DNA of 36,245 nt from Rickettsiales bacterium (GCA_020631295.1 JAHDHN010000003.1:1-36245), one strand, 5' to 3'; numbered from the stretch's first letter, positions 1 through 9,126 are shown. Translations and numbers: made by a program. Notes: generated from the letters alone by a model not told the origin.

Positions 1-60
1 CTTGCATTTTACGCGGCGTTATCCTAGAAGCGCGCCAAAACTGCAACACGTAAATAGACT

Positions 61-876
61 ATGACCGAGACAATTATTATTCGTGCGTTTTACCGCTTTG
101 TTGCGTTGCCAGATTATGAGGCGCTGCGCGACCCATTAAAAACATTATGCGTGGAGCATGGCCTAAAAGGCACTATTCTGCTTGCTAGCGAAGGCATTAA
201 TTCCACCATTTCGGGCACCAAAGAAGCTATGGACAGGTTATTTGCCTGGTTTGATGCGGATCCACGCTTGGCTAATTTGGAATATAAAGAACATGAGGCT
301 GATTTTAAACCGTTTCAACGCATGAAAGTGCGTTTGAAGAAGGAAATAGTGCGCTTGGCTGTAGACGATGTGGATCCAAGCGATGCAGGTGAATATGTAG
401 ATGCGGACGGTTGGGATGCGTTGCTGGAAGATCCGGAAGTAAAAGTGATCGACACACGCAATCACTATGAATATCAGCTGGGCACATTTGAAAATGCTAT
501 TGATCCGCAGACCGATGAATTTCGTAGCCTACCAGAGTGGGTGGAAGAAAATCTGGACCCAGAAAAAGACAAGAAAGTGGCCATGTTCTGCACCGGCGGT
601 ATCCGCTGTGAAAAATCTACGGCATTATTAAAGCAGCGTGGTTTTGAGAATGTGTACCATTTAAAAGGCGGTATTTTGCAATATTTGGAAGATCGTAAGG
701 GCCAAGAGCATAAATGGCATGGTGATTGCTTTGTGTTTGACGACCGCATTGCTGTAAATGCACACTTGGAACCCACTGATGCACCTTTATGCAAACATTG
801 TGGCACCGTTGTTTCCATTGATGACATTCGCTGGGGTGAAAATAACCGTGGTATTGCCTGCAGCGATTGTGCCTAA
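61..876 (+). CDS. trhO: tRNA uridine-34 hydroxylase, rhodanese family (TrhO/YceA-like)
   Basis: Encodes a 271-residue cytosolic rhodanese-fold protein of the TrhO/YceA family, which makes 5-hydroxyuridine at position 34 of some tRNAs. The N-terminal third is the family-specific domain (motif KGTILLASEGIN near residues 36-47). The rhodanese domain follows, with the active-site loop CTGGIRCEK and its catalytic cysteine at residue 177. The C-terminus has two cysteine pairs (CKHC and CSDC) that may bind a metal. It is a little shorter than the E. coli protein (about 350). It stands alone, convergent with gltA across a pair of hairpins. Family assignment is firm; the exact tRNA substrate is by homology only. 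Confidence 0.9.
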   Translation: MTETIIIRAFYRFVALPDYEALRDPLKTLCVEHGLKGTILLASEGINSTISGTKEAMDRLFAWFDADPRLANLEYKEHEADFKPFQRMKVRLKKEIVRLAVDDVDPSDAGEYVDADGWDALLEDPEVKVIDTRNHYEYQLGTFENAIDPQTDEFRSLPEWVEENLDPEKDKKVAMFCTGGIRCEKSTALLKQRGFENVYHLKGGILQYLEDRKGQEHKWHGDCFVFDDRIAVNAHLEPTDAPLCKHCGTVVSIDDIRWGENNRGIACSDCA

Positions 877-894
877 ATCGTATCTAGGTCTGTT

Positions 895-970
895 TCCTGC
901 GGCTTATCCGCAGGATCAAATCTAGCAGTTATGCTGTATCAGTATTTGACCCTGTGGTTAAACCACAGGG
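895..970. repeat. Paired-hairpin intergenic repeat, copy 1 (trhO/gltA)
   Basis: Two perfect 8-bp hairpins, each with a 5-nt loop: 895-915 (TCCTGCGG, loop CTTAT) and 950-970 (CCCTGTGG, loop TTAAA). They are separated by 34 nt. The layout matches the copies near 18.2, 27.1, 28.1 and 36.1 kb. The position between convergent genes suggests it can also act as a transcription terminator; the second hairpin is followed by GTTTTT within 9 nt on the plus strand. Confidence 0.7.
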
Positions 971-1001
971 AACAGTTTTTAGTAAGAGTGACTGATAATT
1001 T

Positions 1002-2300
1002 CTAACGTTTACTAATATCCACCACAGAGCGTTCCGTGTGTCCTGTGTAAAGCTGGCGTGGGCGACCAATGCGCAGCGCAGGATCGTTATTCATCTCGTG
1101 CCATTGCGCTACCCAACCTGCTGTGCGTGCCATAGCAAACATACCGGTAAACAAGCTGGTAGGGATACCCAGTGCTTTGTAAATAATGCCTGAATAGAAA
1201 TCCACATTTGGGAACAATTTACGCTCAATGAAATAGTCATCTTGCAGCGCAATGCGTTCTAGCTCTTGTGCAATTTCCAGCTCTGGGCTGTGGGTAATGC
1301 CCACCTCATCTAACACCTCATCGCAATATTTCTTCAGCACGGCTGCACGCGGATCATAATTTTTATACACGCGATGTCCAAAGCCCATCAGGCGGAACGG
1401 ATCAGATTTATCTTTTGCGCGTTTGATGAATTCTGGAATGCGGTCTTTGCTGCCAATTTGGTCGATCATTTCAATCACAGCTTCATTGGCACCGCCATGA
1501 GCAGGGCCCCATAAAGAGGAGATGCCTGCACCGATACAGGCAAATGGGTTGGCCTTGGATGAGCTTGCCAGGCGTACTGTGCTGGTAGAGGCATTTTGCT
1601 CATGGTCTGCATGCAAAATAAACAGCTTGTCCATCGCTTTGGCAATGCTTGGCTTTACCGTATAATTTTCGCATGGCACGCCAAACATCATATAAAGAAA
1701 GTTTTCTGCAAAACCACGGCTGTTATCTGGGTACATGAAGGGCTGGCCAATGGAATATTTATAGGCCATGGCGGTAAGTGTAGGCATTTTTGCAATCATA
1801 CGTCGCGCGGCCAAGTCACGCTCTTCTGGGTTATCAATATCCAAACTATCGTGATAGAACGCAGACAGCGAGGCAACCGAGCCCACTAAAATTGCCATAG
1901 GATGTGCACGGCGTGGAAAGCCTTGCAGCATGCCTTTTAGCTGCTCATGCACCATGGTGTGGTTGGTGATGCTTTGTACAAAATTATCTTTCTCGGCCTG
2001 ATTTGGCAGCTCACCATATAGCAGCAAATAGCACACTTCCAGATAGCTGCATTTCTCTACCAGATCTTCAATAGAATAGCCGCGATGGCGCAAAATGCCT
2101 TTTTCGCCATCAATAAACGTGATGGTGGATTCGCAAGAGGAGGTGGATACATAGCCAGGATCATGGGTGAACATGCCCGTATATTTGTACAGGCTTTTCA
2201 CATCAATCACATCCGGCCCTTCTGTGCCTTGCAAAATAGGCAGCTCAATATGTTGGCCTGTGCCGTTATGGGTAAGTGTTACAGTATTTTTACTCGTCAT
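1002..2300 (-). CDS. gltA: Citrate synthase
   Basis: A 432-residue type II (hexameric, Gram-negative type) citrate synthase that condenses acetyl-CoA and oxaloacetate to enter the TCA cycle. The signature [14 protein letters not shown] is present, as are the upstream segments HADHEQNAS and [11 protein letters not shown] that carry active-site histidines. Length and N-terminal beta-rich region fit the GltA family. It starts at ATG 2300 behind a GAGGGG-like Shine-Dalgarno sequence. It is monocistronic, with hairpins on both flanks. Identification is essentially certain. Confidence 0.98.
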   Translation of the reverse strand: MTSKNTVTLTHNGTGQHIELPILQGTEGPDVIDVKSLYKYTGMFTHDPGYVSTSSCESTITFIDGEKGILRHRGYSIEDLVEKCSYLEVCYLLLYGELPNQAEKDNFVQSITNHTMVHEQLKGMLQGFPRRAHPMAILVGSVASLSAFYHDSLDIDNPEERDLAARRMIAKMPTLTAMAYKYSIGQPFMYPDNSRGFAENFLYMMFGVPCENYTVKPSIAKAMDKLFILHADHEQNASTSTVRLASSSKANPFACIGAGISSLWGPAHGGANEAVIEMIDQIGSKDRIPEFIKRAKDKSDPFRLMGFGHRVYKNYDPRAAVLKKYCDEVLDEVGITHSPELEIAQELERIALQDDYFIERKLFPNVDFYSGIIYKALGIPTSLFTGMFAMARTAGWVAQWHEMNNDPALRIGRPRQLYTGHTERSVVDISKR

Positions 2301-2485
2301 AGCCCCTCACTTTAGAAAACTCTGCAAAAGCAGAGATTTCTATGTTTTTTGATTATTGCGCTCGCTTGCGCGGCGGAAAACCGCCATTTGCGATGACGGT
2401 TTTCAAAGAAGTATCTGTCTAAAGCAGACCCTTCTTTATTATCCCTTGTTTATGCCATAGTAGCTTGCTAGGTGCAATTGCAGTT
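2301..2485. other. Upstream region of gltA with several short hairpins
   Basis: Divergent intergenic region between gltA and the SDR gene. It contains several short stems: CTCTGC-AAAA-GCAGAG, GGCGG-AAAA-CCGCC, and a GCGCTCGCTTGCGC segment. The GCGCTCGCTTGCGC and CGATGACGG pieces resemble degenerate pieces of the intergenic repeats elsewhere in the window. No clear sigma-70 promoter could be chosen by eye. Both genes must have their promoters here. Confidence 0.4.
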
Positions 2486-3289
2486 ATGTTGGAAGTGCAA
2501 AAACATCTTTATTGCTATGGGTTAGGCTATTGTGCACAGCATTTGGTGGATGAGCTGGATAGATCTGCTTGGCAGGTGAGCCACTCTGTGCGAGAAGGCT
2601 TTGCATCGCTTAAGCTGCCAGAAAATATAACGCATGTGCTTATATCTATTCCACCGCAAGATGGTGTGGATATTGTGCTGCAACATCATTTGCAGGCACT
2701 GCAAGCACTTCCTAATTTGCAATGGGTGGGGTATTTATCTAGCACGGTTGTGTATGGTGACCATGATGGTGCATGGGTGGATGAAACTGCAGCGTTGCGG
2801 AGTATTACGGTGCGTGGCAAGGCGCGAATTAAAGCAGAGCAGGCTTGGATGGATTCTGGTCTGCCGGTGAATGTTTTTCGCTTAAGTGGTATTTATGGCC
2901 CAGGGCGCAATGCATTGCTGCAATTGCAACGCGGTACAGCCAAGCGTATCTATAAAGAAAACCATGTATTTTCACGCATTCATGTGGCGGATATTGTAGC
3001 AATGTTGCAGGCAAGTATTGCACATGAAGAAGCCGGTGAGATCTATAATGTAGCGGATGATATGCCTGCTGCGCAGCATGAGGTGGTGGCATATGCGGCA
3101 GAGCTGCTTGGCATAGATCCGCCGCCGTTAGTGCCATTTGAAAAAGCTGAGTTATCGCCCATGGCTGCCAGCTTCTATCAAGATTCACGCAAAATAAATA
3201 ACCGTAAGCTGAAAGCATTGCTGCCGGAGCTACGTTACCCGGATTATAAGATAGGGCTAGATAGTATAGTCACGAGATTAATGCATTAG
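2486..3289 (+). CDS. NAD(P)-dependent epimerase/reductase, extended SDR family (YeeZ-like)
   Basis: An extended short-chain dehydrogenase/reductase-like protein of about 267 residues. A Rossmann nucleotide-binding start is visible (YGLGYCAQHL). Later motifs are YLSSTVVYGDHDG, GIYGPGRN and RIHVADIV, typical of the YeeZ/NAD-dependent epimerase group. The classical YxxxK is not obvious, as in many atypical SDRs. I prefer ATG 2486, preceded by AGGTG, over an in-frame TTG at 2465. The 3' end overlaps the converging yggT by 12 bp. The substrate is unknown. Confidence 0.8.
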   Translation: MLEVQKHLYCYGLGYCAQHLVDELDRSAWQVSHSVREGFASLKLPENITHVLISIPPQDGVDIVLQHHLQALQALPNLQWVGYLSSTVVYGDHDGAWVDETAALRSITVRGKARIKAEQAWMDSGLPVNVFRLSGIYGPGRNALLQLQRGTAKRIYKENHVFSRIHVADIVAMLQASIAHEEAGEIYNVADDMPAAQHEVVAYAAELLGIDPPPLVPFEKAELSPMAASFYQDSRKINNRKLKALLPELRYPDYKIGLDSIVTRLMH

Positions 3290-3556
3290 TTGATATACCA
3301 TATATTGCGCTACATAGAGAATAAAAAGCAGTACCAGCGGTGCAAAATCCAAGCCCTCAATAGGTTTAAGAAAACGACGAATATAGCGCAGGGCAGGGGA
3401 CACAATGATCTCTAATGCACGTGAAAGGCGATACACGAGCGGGTGATGTGTGTTAATAATATTAAAATAAATTAGCCAATGTAAAATAACATGTGCTAGC
3501 ACAAACCAGCCATAGAATTTCAGGGCAAAATAAAGTGGAGCAAGTAGCAGTTTCAT
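3278..3556 (-). CDS. YggT family integral membrane protein
   Basis: A 92-residue protein with two hydrophobic segments (about residues 7-30 and 67-90) separated by a basic stretch with the pattern SPALRYIRRFLKP, which is the YggT family signature. I chose ATG 3556, which has AGGA at a suitable distance. The open frame continues upstream to 3721 but would overlap dksA and adds unrelated sequence. YggT proteins have been linked to cell division and envelope maintenance, but the function is not well defined. It is divergent from dksA. Confidence 0.85.
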   Translation of the reverse strand: MKLLLAPLYFALKFYGWFVLAHVILHWLIYFNIINTHHPLVYRLSRALEIIVSPALRYIRRFLKPIEGLDFAPLVLLFILYVAQYMVYQLMH

Positions 3557-3658
3557 CTGTTCATTCCTGTTTCTTTGTTGTACAGTGAATAACAGTTTTT
3601 TCTTGCCGAAAAAGCAAAAGATTGTAAATCCCTGTATGGGAATAAAGGAGGGTGGTCC

Positions 3659-4090
3659 ATGGTAAAGCTGCCAAAGAATTATACGCCAAGTGAAAAAGAA
3701 GCTTATATGTGCGATAAGCATAAGGCTTATTTCCGTGCTAAATTAGAGGCCTGGAAAGAAGAGCTGTTGGCGGAATCAAATGAGACGATCAATAATTTAA
3801 AGCATGAAAATCTGAATGAACCAGATTTGAACGACCGTGCTTCTGTGGAAACGGATACGGCGCTGGAGTTGCGTACACGTGACCGTTATCGCAAGCTTGT
3901 ATCTAAAATTGATGCGGCGGTGAAGCGTATTGAAGAAGATGAGTATGGCTATTGTGAGGTAACTGGTGAAGAAATTGGCCTTGGTCGCTTAGAAGCACGT
4001 CCAATTGCTACGATGACAGTGGAAGCACAAGAAGAGCATGAAGAACGTGAGCGCTTAGAAAAAATGGGCCGTATTGCTGAAGACGAGTAG
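3659..4090 (+). CDS. dksA: RNA polymerase-binding transcription factor DksA (cysteine-poor type)
   Basis: A 143-residue DksA that binds the RNA polymerase secondary channel and works with ppGpp. The coiled coil spans about residues 25-95, and its tip has the acidic DLNDRAS motif (D56, D59). The C-terminal region YGYCEVTGEEIGLGRLEARP keeps the family fold, but only Cys99 remains of the four zinc-binding cysteines of E. coli DksA. Such low-cysteine forms are known in alphaproteobacteria. A strong GGAGG precedes ATG 3659. It is monocistronic. Confidence 0.93.
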   Translation: MVKLPKNYTPSEKEAYMCDKHKAYFRAKLEAWKEELLAESNETINNLKHENLNEPDLNDRASVETDTALELRTRDRYRKLVSKIDAAVKRIEEDEYGYCEVTGEEIGLGRLEARPIATMTVEAQEEHEERERLEKMGRIAEDE

Positions 4091-4106
4091 TCTTTATTGA
4101 TATATT

Positions 4107-4646
4107 CTACTTAATTACATTATCTGCGATGCGCAGCAATTTGGAGCTGGCTTTAAGGCCCACGCTGGTTAGATTCCTCAGATGCATGTTGAATAATACT
4201 TTTTCTTTATCGGTTATAAATTCGACCATGCCTTGCTCATTAAGATAATTTGGAATAGCGCTGATAGTAAGGATAGGGCGGTCTTTTATTGCTGCATGGA
4301 CATCTTGCAATGTGCGTTCTTTTTCTGTGCCGATATATAAAATACTGCAACGTTCAAGGTCAAGTTGATAGGTAAAACGCTCTGATTTTACCTTTACCCT
4401 ATATTCACTGCCATTTTGGTCCTCTTGCAGCGGTGAAAGTATTTCTGCAATATCTGCAGCATCCAAAATACAAATAGTGTGTGTTTTTGTTGTGTAGGTA
4501 AGGCTTTCTTTAGGCCAGCTAATAAATTTAAGAAAATTATACACGTAACCCGCCTGCAGTTGCTGGCTGGTAAGGTTCTGGGCGTTAGCTGCCCCGATCA
4601 CTAACAGCAAAAACAGTGTTAGTAGTTGTTTTATATAATATTTCAC
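4107..4646 (-). CDS. YfiR family periplasmic regulator (DUF4154)
   Basis: A 179-residue protein with a signal peptide (residues 1-22, ending at an ANA site). The mature part has the family hallmarks AGYVYNFLKFISWP near the start and GMVEFI ... KVLFNMHLRN ... LKASSKLLRIA at the end. In Pseudomonas, YfiR is the periplasmic inhibitor of the CHASE8-containing diguanylate cyclase YfiN. It is last in an apparent operon with the acyltransferase and TonB receptor (31 nt gap). The nearby histidine kinase has a CHASE8-like domain and is the likely partner; that pairing is inference. Confidence 0.88.
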   Translation of the reverse strand: MKYYIKQLLTLFLLLVIGAANAQNLTSQQLQAGYVYNFLKFISWPKESLTYTTKTHTICILDAADIAEILSPLQEDQNGSEYRVKVKSERFTYQLDLERCSILYIGTEKERTLQDVHAAIKDRPILTISAIPNYLNEQGMVEFITDKEKVLFNMHLRNLTSVGLKASSKLLRIADNVIK

Positions 4647-4677
4647 AAATAATCTCGCGGACTAATCTAAGCCCTTC

Positions 4678-6648
4678 TTAGAATTCTACGGTCACACGGC
4701 CAAAAATACTGCGCTCAATCTCTGCAGACTCAGCATAAAAGGAGTCATTGAATTCCACATGTTCTGAGTCAAAGAGGTTCTTGCCTATTACCTCAATACC
4801 CACATTCTCATTCACCTGATAGGAGACGCGCGTATCAAAACGAATGTAATCATCTACATTGCGTAGTTCATCTGCGTAATAGAGCATGTTATCTAGCTCA
4901 ATACCATATGGCAGATTGGCATGAGAGCGGAGTGAAAGTAAGTGCTCTGAAGTGCGCTCTTCATCCGGTTCTAATGTGCCAACATCTGTGCTTAAATCAT
5001 CCAAATGGAGGTGTACTTTTGTATATGTATAATTAGCTTCCATGCGCCATTTCGGGTTAATTTGCCATGTAGCCGAGAGTTCTGCGCCGTAGGTTTCACC
5101 GTAGCCTAAATTATCTACGACTAAAGGTAGGTCAAGAAACGGGCTAAGTGTTGGGTGGGTTGTATTTATAAAAGGTGTTTCTTGTTCAAACGTACGTAAA
5201 TTATCATAGTCGTTATAGTAAGCGCTTATATCTAGTGACAGGTTTTCACATAGTTTAGTACGCAAGCCCAACTCATAGGCCGTTAGCTCTTCGGACTCAA
5301 AATGCGGCGACCCACTTTGCGTAAAGATAGTGCTTGGTGCTACGGTTAAAGAAATACTTTTTAAAGATTCTTCATGCCTTGTTGGTGTGCGTACTGCATA
5401 AGAAACAGCACCCCAAAGAGTGGTGTCTTTTGTTGGTGTGTAGGCAATACGTGCGTTTGGTTGTATTTCTAGATGCGTAAAATCATTGTATTCGAACTTA
5501 CTGCCAAGCGTAAGATACAGAGTATCTTCCAAGAGAGAGATTTTATCTTGAATAAAGATATTGCTTACAGAGAAATCAAGATTTTCATCTGTGTAAAGCA
5601 AGTAGTTAGTACCATTAATATCGTCAGACATAAAGCGGTAACCAGCTCCAATGCTCACTTCATGATTGGCAATAGGAGTGAAGTTATATTGCAGTTCTGC
5701 ATCAATGGTGTGGCGTTGCTTTTGGACTATATTAATATCTCTATTAATGTAATCATAGTAAAGTTTTCCATGAAGGCTGGAATTATCACGCTGTGTATTG
5801 AAGCTCAGATTAATATTTGCACCATCAAAATCAGTAGGGTCTGTAAGAATAATGGGCACGCCTGGTGTTAAAGAGGGCACAAAGGAGTCATCTGTGGCTT
5901 TACCTGAATAAAAGTTACCAATGGCTGTGTAGTTTGTGGCATTTGTTTCGTGATCAATGCGGAAGCCGCCACGTGATACGTCATAATCGTCTTTTGAATT
6001 TACATTGTTAGGAAATTGTTGTTCTTCATGATCAATATGTTTTCCGTATAGGCGATATGTTGTGTTTTCTCCAATCTTGCCGCCATAACGTGCTTCTGCC
6101 CCCCAAATTTCATTGCCAGCCGTGGCTTGGACATAGCCGCCTTGGGTTTCTTTGGCTGATTTGGTGACGATATTGATTACGCCATTTACTGCATTGGCAC
6201 CCCACAGGGAGCCGCCTGGACCACGAATTACCTCGATACGGTCAATATCTTCAATGAGATAATCTTGTGCATCCCAAAATACACCGGAGAACAAAGGTGT
6301 ATAGATAGTACGGCCATCCATGAGTACCAAAAGTTTATTGGTATATTGGCGGTTATTTCCTCGTGCTGAAATGGACCATTTATTAGCGTCAATACGCGCT
6401 ACTTGTACACCAGGGACTAAGCGTAAGGCTTCAGGAATGGAGCTTACGCCTGTACGTCGCATATCTTCACTGGTTACCACATAAATAGCAGCAGCAGCTG
6501 TGCGCTTTTCTTCTTCTTGCTTGGATACAGAGGTAACCGTTTGGTTCATTAGCTCTTCTAATGTCATATCAAACACATTAGACGCAGAAACAGTTGAAAC
6601 AGCTGCACCAAGCATAGCCGCTAGCGCTACGGAAGATTTAAAACCCAT
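4678..6648 (-). CDS. TonB-dependent outer-membrane receptor
   Basis: A 656-residue TonB-dependent receptor. The signal peptide ends near VSAS. A short N-terminal region (LEELMNQTVTSVSKQ) follows, then the plug domain with SIPEALRLVPGVQVARI, LLVLMDGRTIYTPLFSG and IEVIRGPGGSLWGANAVNGVINI, and a beta-barrel ending in a C-terminal phenylalanine. ATG 6648 is preferred because AGGAG lies 8 nt upstream; an in-frame GTG at 6657 would abut the Shine-Dalgarno sequence. It sits 21 nt after the acyltransferase and before the YfiR gene. The ligand is unknown; an acylated signal or a metal complex are both possible. Confidence 0.93.
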   Translation of the reverse strand: MGFKSSVALAAMLGAAVSTVSASNVFDMTLEELMNQTVTSVSKQEEEKRTAAAAIYVVTSEDMRRTGVSSIPEALRLVPGVQVARIDANKWSISARGNNRQYTNKLLVLMDGRTIYTPLFSGVFWDAQDYLIEDIDRIEVIRGPGGSLWGANAVNGVINIVTKSAKETQGGYVQATAGNEIWGAEARYGGKIGENTTYRLYGKHIDHEEQQFPNNVNSKDDYDVSRGGFRIDHETNATNYTAIGNFYSGKATDDSFVPSLTPGVPIILTDPTDFDGANINLSFNTQRDNSSLHGKLYYDYINRDINIVQKQRHTIDAELQYNFTPIANHEVSIGAGYRFMSDDINGTNYLLYTDENLDFSVSNIFIQDKISLLEDTLYLTLGSKFEYNDFTHLEIQPNARIAYTPTKDTTLWGAVSYAVRTPTRHEESLKSISLTVAPSTIFTQSGSPHFESEELTAYELGLRTKLCENLSLDISAYYNDYDNLRTFEQETPFINTTHPTLSPFLDLPLVVDNLGYGETYGAELSATWQINPKWRMEANYTYTKVHLHLDDLSTDVGTLEPDEERTSEHLLSLRSHANLPYGIELDNMLYYADELRNVDDYIRFDTRVSYQVNENVGIEVIGKNLFDSEHVEFNDSFYAESAEIERSIFGRVTVEF

Positions 6649-6669
6649 GATGTGCACTCCTATAGTTTT

Positions 6670-7323
6670 TTAGAATGCTAATTTAAAGAGCTGCATTCTG
6701 TAGTCACCATAGTCTGTTTTGTTCGGAAGTTCAACATCAGAGACTTTTATGTAGTTGAGATCTAACATTGTTTTGAAAACAATCTTATAAATACGGCTGT
6801 TTAATGCGGGTGCTACAGCAAACATATATTTAGCATTTTGTTCAATGCAGTTTAGAGCAATATAATAAAGCAAGCCATAGAGCACATTTGTGCCTCTAAG
6901 AGATTCAGCAATGACCAATCTGGAGCACTCTACACAGTCAAAACGATCGGCACTTATTTCCCTTAGATGTGAATCGAGTGAAAAATTATCATGCTCAAAG
7001 GAAAGCTTTGGATAAAGCTGGCTTGTTTTGTTCATTTTAAAGCCACCTACCACTTCACCTTCATAGGATACAACTAACATATCGCCATTTACTTCGTAAG
7101 GCTCAAGCTTTGTGGGGAAATTTTCTTCACCCACCATTTCGGAGAAAATGCGGTTACAAAGCTGCTTATAAGCCCAGATTTTTTTAGGCTCGCGCGTCCA
7201 TTCGAAGGTAAAACCTTTATCTAGCAAAGGTTGTACATATTTTTCATAGGCAGCATCAAATTTGCTGAAGTCATGCAACGAATCTTCGGAGAGAAAGGAA
7301 GGGCGAGCTGTTGTAAAATTCAT
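6670..7323 (-). CDS. FeeM/LuxI-like GNAT-fold N-acyltransferase (possible acyl signal synthase)
   Basis: A 217-residue protein with the fold pattern of N-acyl amino acid synthases (FeeM type) and acyl-homoserine lactone synthases. Visible are the central strand pair DMLVVSYEGEVVGGFKM (residues 81-97) and the motif VECSRLVIAESLRG with E132 and R135, which matches the conserved E..R of LuxI-type enzymes. A segment with YGLLYYIALNCIEQNAKYMFA follows, as in GNAT folds. Its place as first gene of an operon with a TonB receptor and YfiR is notable. No LuxR-type receptor is near. The product is not predictable; assignment to the superfamily is reasonable, activity is inference. Confidence 0.7.
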   Translation of the reverse strand: MNFTTARPSFLSEDSLHDFSKFDAAYEKYVQPLLDKGFTFEWTREPKKIWAYKQLCNRIFSEMVGEENFPTKLEPYEVNGDMLVVSYEGEVVGGFKMNKTSQLYPKLSFEHDNFSLDSHLREISADRFDCVECSRLVIAESLRGTNVLYGLLYYIALNCIEQNAKYMFAVAPALNSRIYKIVFKTMLDLNYIKVSDVELPNKTDYGDYRMQLFKLAF

Positions 7324-7578
7324 AAAAATCAGTTACCTAGCCTGTTATTCTGGGCAGTTTGCATTTAACCTTGCACAGATTAACGAAAAATTAACGGTTA
7401 TTGTTTAGACAATAATATTCATTGTGTAAACGCACAACTTGAGACATAGCTGCAATTAATGGTAATAGGGCTGTTACCAAAACTCACCATTATGGTGAAA
7501 AGAAAAAACTAGCCAAACTGGGGAATAATTACTCTCCATATTGGTTAAAAAGGTAAGAGGAGGCGGTAGCGGAATAAG
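7324..7578. promoter_or_regulatory. Divergent control region with four inverted repeats
   Basis: This 255-bp region separates the acyltransferase operon (minus) from the histidine kinase (plus). Four inverted repeats lie in a 101-bp stretch: TTATTGT-TTAG-ACAATAA (7398-7415), TTGTG-N6-CACAA (7422-7437), TGGTAA-N8-TTACCA (7460-7479) and TCACCAT-T-ATGGTGA (7484-7498). These could be operators or RNA stems in the kinase leader. A GAGGAGG lies at about 7556-7562, unusually far (about 16 nt) from ATG 7579. No promoter hexamers were convincingly placed. Confidence 0.5.
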
Positions 7579-9105
7579 ATGCTTTTTCAGCGCACCATTG
7601 GCAACATGCCGATGCGACGGAAGATCATTGTGATCACCGTTACCACAGCGACATTGGCGCTGATCTTCGCCTTTGTTGCCTTCATGCTTTATAATTCTTA
7701 TAAACAACGTGAGATTCTGCGCAATGATATTGCCGTGCTTAGGGATGTGCTTGGAAAGCAATCTATCGCAGCACTTACCTTCTTTGATTATGATGTGGGT
7801 AAGGAGAATTTGGAGGCGCTGCGAGAAAAGGAATCGGTAATTATTGCGTGTCTGTATGACACGGCCATGAAAGAGTTCTCCTCCTATCACCGTAATGAGG
7901 AATATGTAAATTGCCCTAATTCACCGCCATTGGGAGGCTATTTTACCGAGTATGGCCTGGAAACACATTCCTATATCAACTTTAAGGGAGAGTATTTAGG
8001 CTCTATTTATATCCGTTCAGATCTGCGCCAAATTACCGAGGATTTTAGGCAGCTTGGTATATTTGTGCTGATCTTCTTGATATTGGGTGTGGCACTGGCT
8101 TATTTGATTTCGCTTTATATGCTACGCTTTATCACGCGCCCAATTGATAATTTGGTGCATACGGCCACACGCGTTACGCGTGATCATAATTATACCACAC
8201 GGGCGCGCAAAATGACCAATGATGAATTGGGGCAGCTGGTAGTAAGCTTCAATGAGATGTTAGGTGAGATTGAAAACCGAGACCGTGCGATTGTAGATTC
8301 CTATAATTTATTAGAAAAACGCGTAGTAGAGCGTACCAAAGCTTTGGCAACCGCAAAGGAAGAGGCGGAGAACGCTAACCAGTCGAAAAGTGAGTTCTTG
8401 GCCAATATGTCTCATGAATTACGTACGCCAATGCATGCGATTCTAAGCTTTGCAGATTTTGGTTTGGAAGAAAGTAAGAAAGATCCGGACAGCGAAGAAC
8501 ATCGCTTTTTTACACGCATTAAAACAGCCGGAGATCGCTTGCTTAAATTGCTGAATAACCTGCTTGATTTATCCAAGCTAGAAGCAGGCAAGATGGATTT
8601 CACCATGCGCCAGGCGGATATGATGCGTGTGATTGAGAATGTGGTGCGTGAAATTAATATTTTAGCAACGAAAAAGCAGATCACGGTAAATGTGCACTCC
8701 TCTCTTTCCAACACCTCTATTGCCATGGATAAAGATAAAATCTTCCAGGTGGTGCAAAATTTGGTGGCGAATGCGATTAAATTCTCTCCGGATAAATCAA
8801 CGGTGCATATTAATGTAAAAGATATGCGGGATATAGAAAAGCCATCCAATGTAGAGTTTGAGCGTGGCATGGCGGTGCAGGTGATTGATGAAGGGGTGGG
8901 TATTCCAGAAGATGAGTTGTCAAATGTATTTGATAAGTTCATCCAAAGCAGCCATACCACCAGTGGTGCGGGCGGTACAGGGCTTGGACTAGCAATCTCG
9001 CAGGAGATGGTTGCGGCGCATCATGGGCATATTTGGTGTGAAAATAACGATGAGGCTGGTGCAACATTCACATTTGTGTTACCACTAAGTGATAGGAATA
9101 ATTAG
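7579..9105 (+). CDS. Membrane sensor histidine kinase with CHASE8-like sensor and HAMP
   Basis: A 508-residue hybrid-free histidine kinase. Transmembrane segments lie at about 16-38 and 158-180, enclosing a periplasmic domain of about 120 residues. It contains AALTFFDYDVGKENLEAL and VIIACLYD, typical of CHASE8 (the YfiN sensor type). A HAMP domain (about 181-233) is followed by a short coiled coil. HisKA has the H-box SHELRTPMHA with phospho-acceptor H279. The ATPase domain has the N-box NLVANAIKFSP (394-404), G1 DEGVGIP (437-443) and G2 GTGLGLA (466-472). All catalytic motifs are intact. It lies 21 nt before the response regulator start and is divergent from the acyltransferase-receptor-YfiR operon. 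Confidence 0.93.
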   Translation: MLFQRTIGNMPMRRKIIVITVTTATLALIFAFVAFMLYNSYKQREILRNDIAVLRDVLGKQSIAALTFFDYDVGKENLEALREKESVIIACLYDTAMKEFSSYHRNEEYVNCPNSPPLGGYFTEYGLETHSYINFKGEYLGSIYIRSDLRQITEDFRQLGIFVLIFLILGVALAYLISLYMLRFITRPIDNLVHTATRVTRDHNYTTRARKMTNDELGQLVVSFNEMLGEIENRDRAIVDSYNLLEKRVVERTKALATAKEEAENANQSKSEFLANMSHELRTPMHAILSFADFGLEESKKDPDSEEHRFFTRIKTAGDRLLKLLNNLLDLSKLEAGKMDFTMRQADMMRVIENVVREINILATKKQITVNVHSSLSNTSIAMDKDKIFQVVQNLVANAIKFSPDKSTVHINVKDMRDIEKPSNVEFERGMAVQVIDEGVGIPEDELSNVFDKFIQSSHTTSGAGGTGLGLAISQEMVAAHHGHIWCENNDEAGATFTFVLPLSDRNN

Positions 9106-9126
9106 AAGATGGGGGAGATCGTAAAT

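Noticed and set aside
1..60. End of an upstream gene at the window edge
   Set aside because: No frame in the first 60 bases gives a recognisable protein end; too short to call.
4522..4600. GGTTCTG near 4.57 kb as another copy of the MITE-like end
   Set aside because: Only seven bases agree and they lie inside the YfiR coding sequence; this is chance level.
7420..7578. Possible c-di-GMP (GEMM) riboswitch before the histidine kinase
   Set aside because: Palindromes are present but the conserved core nucleotides of the GEMM class could not be aligned by eye.
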